Assembly: GCF_029504655.1 (NCBI RefSeq)
Contig: NZ_JAQFIL010000001.1
Location: forward strand, 5,709,001 to 5,773,000
Reading direction: 5' to 3'
From: Catalinimonas alkaloidigena
GTDB taxonomy: Bacteria > Bacteroidota > Bacteroidia > Cytophagales > Cyclobacteriaceae
Length of the DNA: 64,000 bases
Below, piece by piece: positions 38,936 through 47,529 of the stretch; the stretch's first letter is position 1, and the number at the start of each line of letters is the position of its first letter. A program made the translations under genes and the position numbers. The notes under the pieces were generated by a model. That model was not told the DNA's origin. It worked only from the letters and a program-made list of their open reading frames with translations, and did not search any database.

Positions 38936-39604
38936 ATGTCTGGAAAAGAAGCATTTAATATTGATCTGGCAATAAGTCTGTTGCGAAAAGAAGTTGCAGG
39001 ACTTCCCAAGGCTGCCCTTTTTGACCTCTACGATCAGGGCTATACTTCTTTATTTGAGCAGTTGGTCACCTGCATGATTTCCATACGCACTTATGATGAA
39101 GTTACCGTACCAACTGCTATTCAGCTTTTTGAGAAGGCACGAACCCCCAAAGCAATGGCAAAGCTATCGGTAGAAGAAATTGATACTGCCATTCAGGCTA
39201 GCACTTTTCATGCTGCTAAGGCCCAACAGATTCTTGATATTGCTGAAAAGATCATGGATGAACATAAAGGACAGCTAGCCTGTGATTTTGATACTTTACT
39301 CTCTTTCAGTGGAGTGGGTCCCAAGTGTGCAAACCTGGCATTAGGCATTGCCTGCCAGCAGATGCGCATTGGCGTAGATATTCATGTGCACAGAATAACT
39401 AACCGTTGGGGTTATGTACAAGGCAAAACACCTGAGAAGACCATGCTGGCGCTTGAAGAAAAACTGCCGGAACAATACCGGGTAGAAATAAATCGTCTGC
39501 TTGTACCTTTTGGCAAACACGTTTGTAAGGGTACTATTCCTCTGTGTTCTCATTGCCCGTTAGAATCTATGTGCCAGCAAGTGGGAGTAAGTAATCCCCG
39601 TTAG
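38936..39604 (+). CDS. Endonuclease III-like DNA glycosylase with [4Fe-4S] cluster
   Basis: A 222-aa HhH-GPD protein for excision of oxidised pyrimidines. The helix-hairpin-helix is LLSFSGVGPKCANLAL, with the catalytic Lys. The catalytic Asp is in GVDIHVHRITNRW. The cluster motif is CKGTIPLCSHCPLESMC (C-x6-C-x2-C-x5-C). The N-terminal helices (LFEQLVTCMISIRTYDE) diverge from standard Nth (normally LLSAQ-TD), so substrate range may differ. It is preceded by a degenerate AACTTTTAACCTTTAAC-type intergenic sequence. Confidence 0.88.
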   Translation: MSGKEAFNIDLAISLLRKEVAGLPKAALFDLYDQGYTSLFEQLVTCMISIRTYDEVTVPTAIQLFEKARTPKAMAKLSVEEIDTAIQASTFHAAKAQQILDIAEKIMDEHKGQLACDFDTLLSFSGVGPKCANLALGIACQQMRIGVDIHVHRITNRWGYVQGKTPEKTMLALEEKLPEQYRVEINRLLVPFGKHVCKGTIPLCSHCPLESMCQQVGVSNPR

Positions 39605-39665
39605 AAAACAGTTTGCCAGGTATTTCTTTTATTGAAAAAAGGGGAAGTATACTTTATATTTATTT

Positions 39666-40040
39666 CTATTTTAAAAACTCCTGAAAGCGTTGTTTCAGAG
39701 CTTTGTATCGTAAAGAAAACTCTTCCATCTCCCCTTTCACAATATGATGTTCTTCATCCGTAATCACATGATCTTTGGTACGGTTGGCAAGTTCCAGTTT
39801 ACGGTAGAGCCGGGCTTCGTGAGCATATACTTTGTGACGGAAATCATCAATTTTGGAAAGTATTTCTATCCATTGACCCTTAAAATACAGCGCATCTTCT
39901 TTTAGATCACGCTCTTGCAGCTGAGGTACTTTTTTGGCTAGCAGGTGTTGAAAATATTTGATTTCATCCTGATAAAGGTCAAACTCATTGAGCCAGTGGC
40001 GATGCTCATTATGCAGGTGTACTAAATTCTTGTAAGCCAT
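39666..40040 (-). CDS. Helical protein of unknown function
   Basis: A 124-aa, charged and His-rich protein without signal peptide or membrane segment. The sequence (LHNEHRHWLNEFDLYQDEIK, then EARLYRKLELANRT) suggests long alpha-helices or a coiled coil. I do not recognise a domain. It is convergent with the endonuclease III-like gene. Confidence 0.7.
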   Translation of the reverse strand: MAYKNLVHLHNEHRHWLNEFDLYQDEIKYFQHLLAKKVPQLQERDLKEDALYFKGQWIEILSKIDDFRHKVYAHEARLYRKLELANRTKDHVITDEEHHIVKGEMEEFSLRYKALKQRFQEFLK

Positions 40041-40111
40041 AGTTTTGAAGGGTATGTTGCAATTATTCCAATGTAACGAAAAGACAGAGAAAAATCAGGT
40101 TTAAAGCCATC

Positions 40112-40197
40112 TTGGTTCTAGGTGATATAGTGATTAAGAGAGGAGGTTTATGACTTTGTACTTTCTAAACTATAATACCTAGAACCATAACACCATC
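40112..40197. repeat. Inverted-repeat intergenic element, copy C (no gene inside)
   Basis: The left arm TTGGTTCTAGGTGATATAGTG (40112-40132) pairs with the right arm ACTATAATACCTAGAACCAT (40169-40188), including a perfect 10-bp core TGGTTCTAGG/CCTAGAACCA. The right end reaches the stop codon of the next gene. Confidence 0.7.
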
Positions 40198-40753
40198 ATA
40201 TCGGTGCAGGCAAAAGCTGATTTTCTCTGAGCAAAGGTCTAAGCTTACGACGGAAGTTTAGCTGCTGACCGGAGTTGGGAAATTCAATTATATCATCATG
40301 GATCACATTAAAACCACTGGCTCGCAGAGATTCGCCTATAGCCCGGAAAACCACTGCCGAAATTAGTACGATTGGTGTACCAGGACGTGCTACCTGCAAT
40401 ATTTCTTTCATCAATACCGGCAGGTTCTCACGGTATAGGTTTGTCCTTGCAGCAGCCGTTTTTCCAGGTAAAGGCTTATCAACTGCGCCAATAAGGTAGT
40501 AGCCTTCTTCCTGTAATCGTTCCAAAAAATAAGTCTTTTCCCGCCTGATTGCTTTGACGGTTTCAAATGCTTCTACCTCTTCGGGGAATAATACCTTTAT
40601 CGTTTCCAAAAACAAGCTATCCCCTCTTCGCACATGCTCATAATAGAAATACCGGTTTCGCTCTTCGACAGGGGGGGCTTCAGTGATAAAAAGAACTTTT
40701 ATATTTGCAGGACGATATTTCTCTCTGGCTTGCTGAAACGCGCTGATACTCAT
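40196..40753 (-). CDS. Uncharacterised protein, faintly uracil-DNA-glycosylase-like
   Basis: A 185-aa cytoplasmic protein. The N-terminus has a Rossmann-like strand plus loop (IKVLFITEAPPVEERNRYFY). This, and the late PNSGQQLNFRRKLRPLL, recall the uracil-DNA glycosylase fold (motif VGEAPG and a C-terminal loop), but the match is weak and no catalytic residue can be assigned. It is divergent from the four-helix-bundle gene. Treat the function as unknown. Confidence 0.65.
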   Translation of the reverse strand: MSISAFQQAREKYRPANIKVLFITEAPPVEERNRYFYYEHVRRGDSLFLETIKVLFPEEVEAFETVKAIRREKTYFLERLQEEGYYLIGAVDKPLPGKTAAARTNLYRENLPVLMKEILQVARPGTPIVLISAVVFRAIGESLRASGFNVIHDDIIEFPNSGQQLNFRRKLRPLLRENQLLPAPI

Positions 40754-40860
40754 GTAATATAGTGTTATTGTTCTTGTGATTTGGTTTAAAGCTGATGGGG
40801 AACGATATCATGGTGTAAAAACGCAGGAAGTTGATTTTGTGTTAACTGAAAAAAGGTAAA

Positions 40861-41346
40861 ATGGCTAAAGTAGAACGTTTTGAGGACTTAAGATGCTGGC
40901 AAATGGCAAGGGTTCTGGTAAAAGAAGTCTATCAGTCTGGTTCATCCGGCGAGCTTGGCAGGGACTTTGGCGCCCGCGATCAAATCAGGCGGGCTTCTAT
41001 TTCTGTGATGAACAATATAGCTGAAGGATTTGCCAGATATCATCCCAAGGACTTTGGGCGCTTCCTCAACTATGCTCAGAGTTCAGCTGCTGAAGTAAAA
41101 AGCATGCTTTACCTGTTTGAAGATCTGGCCTATATGGAGCAGGAGAAAATCCAAAAATTGCATACACAAACGGACAATACCAGAAAATCTATTTTAGCAC
41201 TAATCAAATATTTGTCAGCAAGTGAAAAGAAACTTAGTGGCATGAGCGGCTCCCGAGTCAGAGAACCCCGAGAAAATTATCGTACAAATGTAGAATCGTA
41301 TCAAATATCAGAAGAGCACCTCCAACCCTCAACCCAAAAACCATAA
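40861..41346 (+). CDS. Four-helix-bundle protein, 23S rRNA intervening-sequence (IVP) family
   Basis: A 161-aa protein matching the small four-helix-bundle family first known from ORFs inside 23S rRNA intervening sequences. Its signature is FEDLRCWQMARVLVKEVYQ, FGARDQIRRASISVMNNIAEGFAR and FGRFLNYAQSSAAEVKSMLY, then LIKYLSAS. Family members are usually ~115-130 aa. Here about 30 extra residues (MSGSRVREPRENYRTNVESY onward) run into the flanking repeat, and the stop codon lies inside a repeat unit (CCATAACAC). The protein is small and basic and may bind nucleic acid; its role is not established. Confidence 0.88.
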   Translation: MAKVERFEDLRCWQMARVLVKEVYQSGSSGELGRDFGARDQIRRASISVMNNIAEGFARYHPKDFGRFLNYAQSSAAEVKSMLYLFEDLAYMEQEKIQKLHTQTDNTRKSILALIKYLSASEKKLSGMSGSRVREPRENYRTNVESYQISEEHLQPSTQKP

Positions 41347-41400
41347 CACACTAAGAACTATAACACCATAACACTCAAACACCATCGCACCCTAACACTA
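41335..41400 (+). repeat. Intergenic repeat family, right-hand unit (copy D)
   Basis: Iterations of AACCATAACACACTAAG, AACTATAACACCATAACAC and CACCATCGCACCCTAACAC between the four-helix-bundle gene and mnmA. The coding sequence ends within the first unit. Confidence 0.62.
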
Positions 41401-41442
41401 ATTCTCCCGAACCTTTTTTCCTCACTTCCGGTATTACATATT

Positions 41443-42642
41443 ATGAAACGCGTAGTAGTAGGTATGTCGGGCGGAGTAGACTCCAGTGTCGCCGCCTATT
41501 TATTGAAAGAACAAGGCTATGAAGTCATCGGCCTGTTCATGAAAAACTGGCATGACGATAGTGTAGTCATCAGCCGTGAGTGCCCCTGGCTGGAAGACAG
41601 CAATGATGCCCTCATCGTAGCGCAAAAGCTGGATATACCTTTCCAGACCATTGACCTCAGCAAAGAGTACAAAGAGCGTATCGTAGACTATATGTTTCAT
41701 GAATATGAGCGTGGCCGTACGCCTAATCCTGATGTGCTCTGTAATCGGGAGATTAAATTTGACATCTTTCTAAAAACTGCGCTTAAGCTAGGTGCTGACT
41801 ACGTAGCTACCGGACATTATTGCCGCAAAGCGGAAACCATTAGTGCTGATGGCAGTACTACCTATCATCTTTTGGCGGGAAAAGACGGTAACAAAGATCA
41901 AAGCTACTTTCTTTGCCAGTTAAACCAGGAGCAATTGAGCAAAGCTATGTTCCCTATTGGTGAATTGCAGAAAGCTGAAGTGAGACAAATTGCCCGCGAG
42001 CAGGACCTGGTTACTGCGGACAAAAAAGATTCCCAAGGGCTTTGCTTTGTAGGTAAGGTAAGACTTCCTGAGTTTTTGCAGCAAAAACTTCAGCCAAAAC
42101 CCGGCAAGATCATTGAAATCCCTGCTGATGCGGCTGTGTATGAAAAGTTTTTAGCGGTAGCCGGAACATCAGACGCAGCGCCTGTAAGCCTGAGTGAATT
42201 GAGTACTCCCTACGAATATTCTGCGGACATAGGCAAAGAAGTTGGCTCTCATAATGGCGCGCATTATTATACCATAGGCCAGCGCAAAGGCCTGAATGTG
42301 GGAGGTACGCCCAAGCCTCTGTTTATTATTGCCATAGACACGGACGAAAATATTGTCTATACCGGACAAGGGGGTGATCATCCGGGGCTTTACCGTCCTG
42401 CGTTGTTCATCAGTCAGGCTGAGACCCATTGGGTAAGGGAAGATCTGAAGCTGAAAAACAGAGAATCTGCTTCATATCAGGTACGCATACGTTATCGCCA
42501 GCCTTTGGAAAAAGCCACCCTTTATCAGGAGCACGATGGATTATACATTATTTTTGATCGTCCACAGAAAAGTATTGCCAAAGGACAGTTTGCAGCCTGG
42601 TATCAGGCTGATGAGCTTATAGGTTCGGGAGTGATTGCTTAA
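41443..42642 (+). CDS. mnmA: tRNA-specific 2-thiouridylase MnmA
   Basis: Adds sulfur to U34 of Lys/Glu/Gln tRNAs using ATP. The 399-aa protein has the P-loop [15 protein letters not shown] and the first active-site Cys in [15 protein letters not shown]. The substrate loop is [10 protein letters not shown] and the second Cys is in [17 protein letters not shown]. The C-terminal beta-barrel is present ([15 protein letters not shown]). An insertion near residues 235-260 ([20 protein letters not shown]) makes it slightly longer than the E. coli enzyme. Confidence 0.97.
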   Translation: MKRVVVGMSGGVDSSVAAYLLKEQGYEVIGLFMKNWHDDSVVISRECPWLEDSNDALIVAQKLDIPFQTIDLSKEYKERIVDYMFHEYERGRTPNPDVLCNREIKFDIFLKTALKLGADYVATGHYCRKAETISADGSTTYHLLAGKDGNKDQSYFLCQLNQEQLSKAMFPIGELQKAEVRQIAREQDLVTADKKDSQGLCFVGKVRLPEFLQQKLQPKPGKIIEIPADAAVYEKFLAVAGTSDAAPVSLSELSTPYEYSADIGKEVGSHNGAHYYTIGQRKGLNVGGTPKPLFIIAIDTDENIVYTGQGGDHPGLYRPALFISQAETHWVREDLKLKNRESASYQVRIRYRQPLEKATLYQEHDGLYIIFDRPQKSIAKGQFAAWYQADELIGSGVIA

Positions 42643-42854
42643 CTCCCGATACCTTTTCCCTTCTTGCCATACTGATTCAAATACCATTTTCATTCAGAAT
42701 CACTTTTTGCCCTGTATGAGGGGAATTCTTTCTCTTTCGGTACATTTTAACTACTGCCCGTTTCTTTTCTCATAAACCAAGCGGGTATATTCTTGCTTAT
42801 ATTTAAGAAGTGACTTGACAATGTGAAAAGTTTCGCTTAATTAATAAGCAGTTT

Positions 42855-43607
42855 ATGAAAGCAGTTATCCCCCTGATGCTCCTCTGCATCGTCCTTACTT
42901 CAGCATATTCTCAACCAGAATCCACTAATTCTGCTGTTTCTTCAGTAGAACATAATGGCTTTTCCTTTGCCCATTTTAATGAACTAACGATTCCCAAAAA
43001 AGCTTTTCATGCAGAAGACTGCATGTACTATCAGGAAGATTTGCTGGAAGCTTACCAGCGTAATAAAGATTTCCTGGATCAAGCATTACTACCCAGTCTG
43101 ATTGCACTGGCTTATTACCCTGAGCTGAAAGACACTAAAATCCGCTTCGTATACTTAGATACTAAAACTTCACTGGCAGCCCGTCCACGTTTCTGGAGTT
43201 TGTTTCGTGGCAGGGACAAACGGAGCTATAATATCTTTATTGATAAGAAGGTAAAGGAGCGCGAAGGTGTTCTTTTTGAAGACTTTCCTTTTAATGCTCA
43301 ACTGGGCGGAATTGGGCATGAATATGCGCATATTATAGACTACTCCAAACGGAGTGGATTAGATATTCTTTGGCTAGGTATCAAATACCTTTTTAGTAAG
43401 AAAGCCAAAGCCAAACTTGAACATAAAGTTGATAAAATCGCCATTGAAAGAGGGCTGGGCTGGCAGGCAATTGCCTGGGAAGAACACGTAATTCAGAACT
43501 CTAAAGCTTCCAAAAAATACAAGACGTATAAAAAAAGTGTTTATCTGAGTACAGAGGAAATTAAAGAACATATGCAAAACTGTGCTGTTTATGAGGAGGC
43601 GAGATAG
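42855..43607 (+). CDS. Secreted HEXXH protein, putative zinc metallopeptidase
   Basis: A 250-aa protein with a signal peptide (MKAVIPLMLLCIVLTSAYSQ). A HEXXH zinc-binding motif appears near residue 159 (GGIGHEYAHIIDYSKRSG). A downstream acidic helix (KLEHKVDKIAIERGLG) could give the third ligand, as in gluzincin-like enzymes. The context FEDFPFNAQLGGIGHEYAH suggests a peptidase core without a known prodomain. The family is not recognised, so substrate and activity are inference. Confidence 0.7.
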   Translation: MKAVIPLMLLCIVLTSAYSQPESTNSAVSSVEHNGFSFAHFNELTIPKKAFHAEDCMYYQEDLLEAYQRNKDFLDQALLPSLIALAYYPELKDTKIRFVYLDTKTSLAARPRFWSLFRGRDKRSYNIFIDKKVKEREGVLFEDFPFNAQLGGIGHEYAHIIDYSKRSGLDILWLGIKYLFSKKAKAKLEHKVDKIAIERGLGWQAIAWEEHVIQNSKASKKYKTYKKSVYLSTEEIKEHMQNCAVYEEAR

Positions 43608-43706
43608 AGTTAGCTTGTTTTCTATTTGAGTCTGGTTTTGCTTACTTTTAGTATCAGCAATTTCAAATAATAAATAATTATTTTTTCAACTTAAAGTCAT
43701 CACATT

Positions 43707-44081
43707 TTGTCCGATTTAGTCAAACCAATCGCAGAGTGGTGTGCAGCAATCGTAGAAGTAATTGGTGTAGGCATACTCACTTTAACAGCTCTTTATATTT
43801 GCATTTATAGCTTAATAAAAGTTTTTGGCAAGGATAAAACTGAAAATACATTTCATAAAGCCCGTCAACAACTTGGAAGGGGTATCCTTATGGGACTTGA
43901 ACTACTTGTAGCCGCTGATATTATCCATACGGTGGCGGTAGATTTATCATTCAGCACTGTGGGAGTACTGGCAATTATAGTTCTCATTCGTACTTTTCTT
44001 AGTTTCACGCTGGAACTGGAACTTACTGGTAAATGGCCCTGGCAACATAATAGTAGTGTGAAGCAGGGTCAGAATACTTAA
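43707..44081 (+). CDS. DUF1622 membrane protein
   Basis: A 124-aa integral membrane protein starting at a TTG (SDLVKPIAEWCAAIVE). Three hydrophobic helices are visible (VIGVGILTLTALYICIYSL, ILMGLELLVAADIIHTVAVD, VGVLAIIVLIRTFLSFTLE). The pattern RGILMGLELLVAADIIHTV followed by IRTFLSFTLELE is characteristic of DUF1622, whose function is not known. Confidence 0.85.
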   Translation: MSDLVKPIAEWCAAIVEVIGVGILTLTALYICIYSLIKVFGKDKTENTFHKARQQLGRGILMGLELLVAADIIHTVAVDLSFSTVGVLAIIVLIRTFLSFTLELELTGKWPWQHNSSVKQGQNT

Positions 44082-44205
44082 GCACCAGTGCTATTTTACT
44101 CCAAGCCTAAAATGTTGTACGTCAACCTTTTATAACAAAAAACGCCTTATTATTTATGCTCAGCTACTTAAAACTGACTTTGCTAAACTTTAGGAAGCTG
44201 CTTCA

Positions 44206-44409
44206 TTATCTTATTTCATAGATATCAAAATCGTTAGACTTACCGTATTTGATCAGGTCATTCAGGGTATAAATTTCTAAGGAGGTGAGGTCTTTTAGTT
44301 TGTAGTTATCTTCACCTAACCGCTCCATTACCTCAAACTCTGACTCTTCACCATAATTTGTTAAGAAGTATTTTTTTCCTATCCTGATATTGTCAAATGA
44401 AATGGGCAT
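44206..44409 (-). CDS. Small hypothetical protein
   Basis: 67 aa from the ATG at 44409 (MPISFDNIRIGKKYFLTNYG); an in-frame start at 44445 would add 12 residues. It is acidic, with alternating beta-like segments (SEFEVMERLGEDNYKLKDL), no signal peptide and no recognised domain. It follows menD on the same strand with a 47-nt gap. Confidence 0.65.
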   Translation of the reverse strand: MPISFDNIRIGKKYFLTNYGEESEFEVMERLGEDNYKLKDLTSLEIYTLNDLIKYGKSNDFDIYEIR

Positions 44410-44456
44410 TCTTAGTTTATAGTTAAATGTTAGAAAGTTTAACACAAGCAGCTATT

Positions 44457-46197
44457 TCAGAATCCATAGTTCTGTTGAATTAGCTTTTTGTATTGCTTGA
44501 AAACTTCAGTATTCACAGGTGCGTCTGTGACGATTTCCAATAACCGAGCATGATCGGCTGAACGCTCATAAAAACCAGGCAACAACTGTTTTAGTTCTTG
44601 AATATCTGCTTCGCTTTTTAAATGAATGCGCATATACTGCAAACCAAAATCACGGGCAGTATTTTCACCTTCCAGTTGCTGACGGGTTTCAAAATATTCT
44701 TCCAGTTCGGGCTGACCTGCCGGCCCATCAATCATTCTGAAAATTCCTCCCGCATGATTATTTAGCAGTATTACCCGCAAATTGGGCAGCTTATAATTAT
44801 GCCAGAAAGCATTACGATCATAAAAAAAGGCAAGGTCCCCGGTGATTAGTACAGTCAGGCGGTCAGAACTCAAGGCGGAACCCACTGCTGCGCTATTGCT
44901 CCCATCTATACCGCTGCTACCCCGATTGGCAAAAACCTCTACTCTCTTTTGTTTTTCGCTTAGACCAATCAGATTAGCATAACGTACTGCCATGCTGTTG
45001 GCCAGATGTAAATTACTTTGGTCAGGCAAAGAGTAGAGGACCTCCTTTACCGCCTGAAACTCACTTGGCTGATTGACCTTCCCTCTTTCAAACAGAGTCT
45101 TGATATAGTTTACTGCTTTGAGCTCTTCACTTTGCCAGACCTCCGCAAAATCACTTTGAGTAGAAGGTATACCTTTTGACTGCTGCATGCCTTGGAAAAA
45201 CGCCAAAGGTGAAGCATGAATCACCTGAGTTAAAACCTGAAAAGTATCGGCTGCACTACCAGAAGGCTGTACATGCCAATGCTGGGCAGGGCTGTACTTC
45301 CGAAGGAAAAGCTTCAGATTTTTCGACATCACCGACAAGCCAAAAGTAATGAGCAGGGCCGGTTGAAGCCGTTTAAACAAGTCTTCGTCTTTTTGTGCCA
45401 GTAGTACATCAGCATGTTTGCCCCCTTCCGGTAAGGCATGCATATTAGAAATCACATCAGCTATTACTGGGACGTGCTGCTCACGACATATTCTTTCAAG
45501 AGCAGCTGACAGCTCCTCATTTAATACGCCCTGACCACAAACGATCAGCTTCTTTTCTGCTGCCCTCCACTGCTCCAGTAAAGCTGAAGTCTGTACCTCT
45601 GACAGACTATAGCTAGCAGGAATTTGTCGGATCACTTTTACCTTATGATCAAACTTAATTTCTTCATCAGGCTGCGGATAAAAGGGTTCTCTGATCGGTA
45701 TATTGATATGCACTGGCCCCTGCGGATACGCTATGCTAAGATTATGAGCCTCAGAAACTATTCTACCCGCAAACCATTGGTCTTCTTCCTGCTGACCTAC
45801 AGGAAACTCAAGACTGGCTTTGATGTGCTTTCCATATATCTCACGTTGCCGGATCGTCTGTCCATCCAATTGGTCTATCCATTCCGGTGGTCGGTCAGCG
45901 GTAAGTAAAAGTAAGGGTATCTGCTGAAAAAAAGCTTCGGCTACTGCCGGGGCATAGTTATAAGCGGCTGAGCCAGATGTACAAATCAAGACCACGCGGT
46001 TCATGTAGCTGGCGGGCTATGCCTAAAGCCACAAAAGCCGCAGAACGCTCATCACTTAGGGTATACGTTTTTATCTGAGGATGCCGTACAAAAGCAATAG
46101 AAAGTGGAGCACAGCGAGAGCCGGGAGAAAGCACCGCATGCTTTACACCCAATTGTGCACATATCTGTGCAGTATTTATGATTGAGGGAAGTATCAA
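44457..46197 (-). pseudogene. menD: menD with a single-base frameshift
   Basis: 2-succinyl-5-enolpyruvyl-6-hydroxy-3-cyclohexene-1-carboxylate synthase, a ThDP enzyme of menaquinone synthesis. The N-terminal part (TTG start at 46197, GVKHAVLSPGSRCAPLSIAF, SDERSAAFVALGIARQLHEP) is in one frame. The remainder (VVLICTSGSAAYNYAPAVAEA to VNTEVFKQYKKLIQQNYGF) is in another, including the ThDP region RGSSGIDGSNSAAVGSAL and ITGDLAFFYDRNAFWHN. Removing one base near 45995-45998 restores HEP-VVLICTSG. The rest has no other lesion, so this could be a recent mutation or a sequencing error. The second frame has an ATG at 46004 that would give only a truncated protein. Confidence 0.88.
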
Positions 46198-46293
46198 ACT
46201 ATTAGGACTTGCTATTATGCTTCAACTTTTATTGACACAGCAAGTTTGCCAAACTTTCCTGAATTAGCAACAAGCTTTATGTTTCAGGGATAG

Positions 46294-46320
46294 TAAAAAA
46301 AAAAGGAGCCGAAGCTCCCT
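46294..46320 (-). terminator. Intrinsic terminator of the M23 peptidase gene
   Basis: On the minus strand, AGGGAGC-TTCG-GCTCCTT is followed by a run of T. The UUCG tetraloop-type hairpin lies about 70 nt after the peptidase stop. Confidence 0.9.
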
Positions 46321-46390
46321 AATATCATTATACGCTTAGTTGTAAGTATCGTAACATTCAACTTTTAACCTAAAACTGTCAACTTATCTA

Positions 46391-47365
46391 CTAGAGTGAC
46401 TGGTTCTCTATAGACGCAAGCTGTACCAGCACTTCGTACTCCTCAGCCGTAATATCCTGGTAGAAAAAGTGGATAGGGTTTACTTTGTCATCGTCTTTCA
46501 AAATTTCATAATGTAAGTGGGGCGCAGTAGAAGTACCCGTATTTCCTACATAACCGATGCACTGCCCTCTTTCTATGGTTTGACCAACCTTTACGTTGAA
46601 GTCTGACAAATGCGCATACTTGGTAACATAACCAAAGCCGTGATCTATCTCAACCTGCTTTCCATAGCCCGTAAAGGAGCTCTTCACAGTAATCACCTTG
46701 CCTGCACCGGTTGCATAAATAGGGGTGCCCTGCGGAGCAGAAAAGTCTATACCGGGGTGCATCATTTTCACTTTATAAATAGGGTGCATGCGCATACCAA
46801 AGCCGGAGGCCAACCTTCTTAATTCCTTGTTAGAAACCGGCTGGATCGCCGGAATAGAAGCTAACATCTCTGTTTTATCTTCTGCCATACCCAGCAAATC
46901 ATCATATGACTTCGTCTGTATGTACAGCTGACGCTTAAGTTTGTCTACTTTTTCTTTGGTATTGAGAATCAGCTCTTCTCTTTCTAAACCATCTTCCAGT
47001 AGCTCTTTATACCGCTCCACTCCTCCTACTCCTGCATTTCTCACAGAGAGTGGTATAGGCTCGGCTTCAAATATAGTACGGTAAACATGATTATCTCTTT
47101 CCTGCAAAGACTCTAGCATATCATCAGCACGCTCCATGTCTTTACTTAGCATATCATAATAAAACTGTAGCTCTTCATTTTCTTTTTTTAGCCGGGCTGC
47201 CTTGGGAGACTCAAAGTAGGTATCAAATACTATAATCAGACATATTCCTGCTACCAACACCAATGATATGAAGCCCAATACATTTAAAAAAACATCCCAC
47301 TTGCTTACCCGGATGCGTTCGTATTTACAGGTTTCCGTATCGTAATAATATTTTATCTTAGACAT
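46391..47365 (-). CDS. Membrane-anchored M23 peptidase (LytM/NlpD-like)
   Basis: A 324-aa protein. One membrane helix (VLGFISLVLVAGICLIIVFD, residues ~28-48) is followed by a periplasmic coiled coil (~55-170). The M23 domain has the zinc motifs MHPGIDFSAPQGTPIYATG, HGFGYVTKYAHLSDF and STAPHLHYEIL, complete for an active endopeptidase. It probably trims or remodels peptidoglycan cross-links. It is divergent from alaS. Confidence 0.93.
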   Translation of the reverse strand: MSKIKYYYDTETCKYERIRVSKWDVFLNVLGFISLVLVAGICLIIVFDTYFESPKAARLKKENEELQFYYDMLSKDMERADDMLESLQERDNHVYRTIFEAEPIPLSVRNAGVGGVERYKELLEDGLEREELILNTKEKVDKLKRQLYIQTKSYDDLLGMAEDKTEMLASIPAIQPVSNKELRRLASGFGMRMHPIYKVKMMHPGIDFSAPQGTPIYATGAGKVITVKSSFTGYGKQVEIDHGFGYVTKYAHLSDFNVKVGQTIERGQCIGYVGNTGTSTAPHLHYEILKDDDKVNPIHFFYQDITAEEYEVLVQLASIENQSL

Positions 47366-47529
47366 TGTTAATGCTGGTTTCTAATCTTTAATTTTGTCCC
47401 TTTAAGCATTTGAAAATTAACAGTATCAGTCATATATACATGAAAGAGTGAGTTATATTATAAATGTGGTAATATCCTAAATTTTCTCTATTTCGTATTA
47501 TGCGTTTACGCTGAAAAATTACGTATACA

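Larger units (their letters stand above)
40758..41400. mobile_element. Candidate inverted-repeat element carrying a four-helix-bundle gene
   Basis: The four-helix-bundle gene is bracketed by inverted members of the intergenic repeat family. The left end (40758-40787) has TATAGTGTTATTGTTCTTGTG and TTTGGTT. The right end (41335-41400) has AACCATAACACACTAAG and AACTATAACACCATAACAC. The layout resembles 23S rRNA intervening sequences, which encode this protein family between inverted repeats. Whether it moves is inference; no target-site duplication was established. Confidence 0.45.

Noticed and set aside
40196..40753. Firm call as uracil-DNA glycosylase
   Set aside because: Only two short resemblances and no assignable catalytic residue, so it is left as uncharacterised.
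45958..46004. Programmed frameshift in menD
   Set aside because: No slippery heptamer, stimulatory stem or in-frame readthrough signal is visible at the joint; a mutation or sequencing error is simpler.
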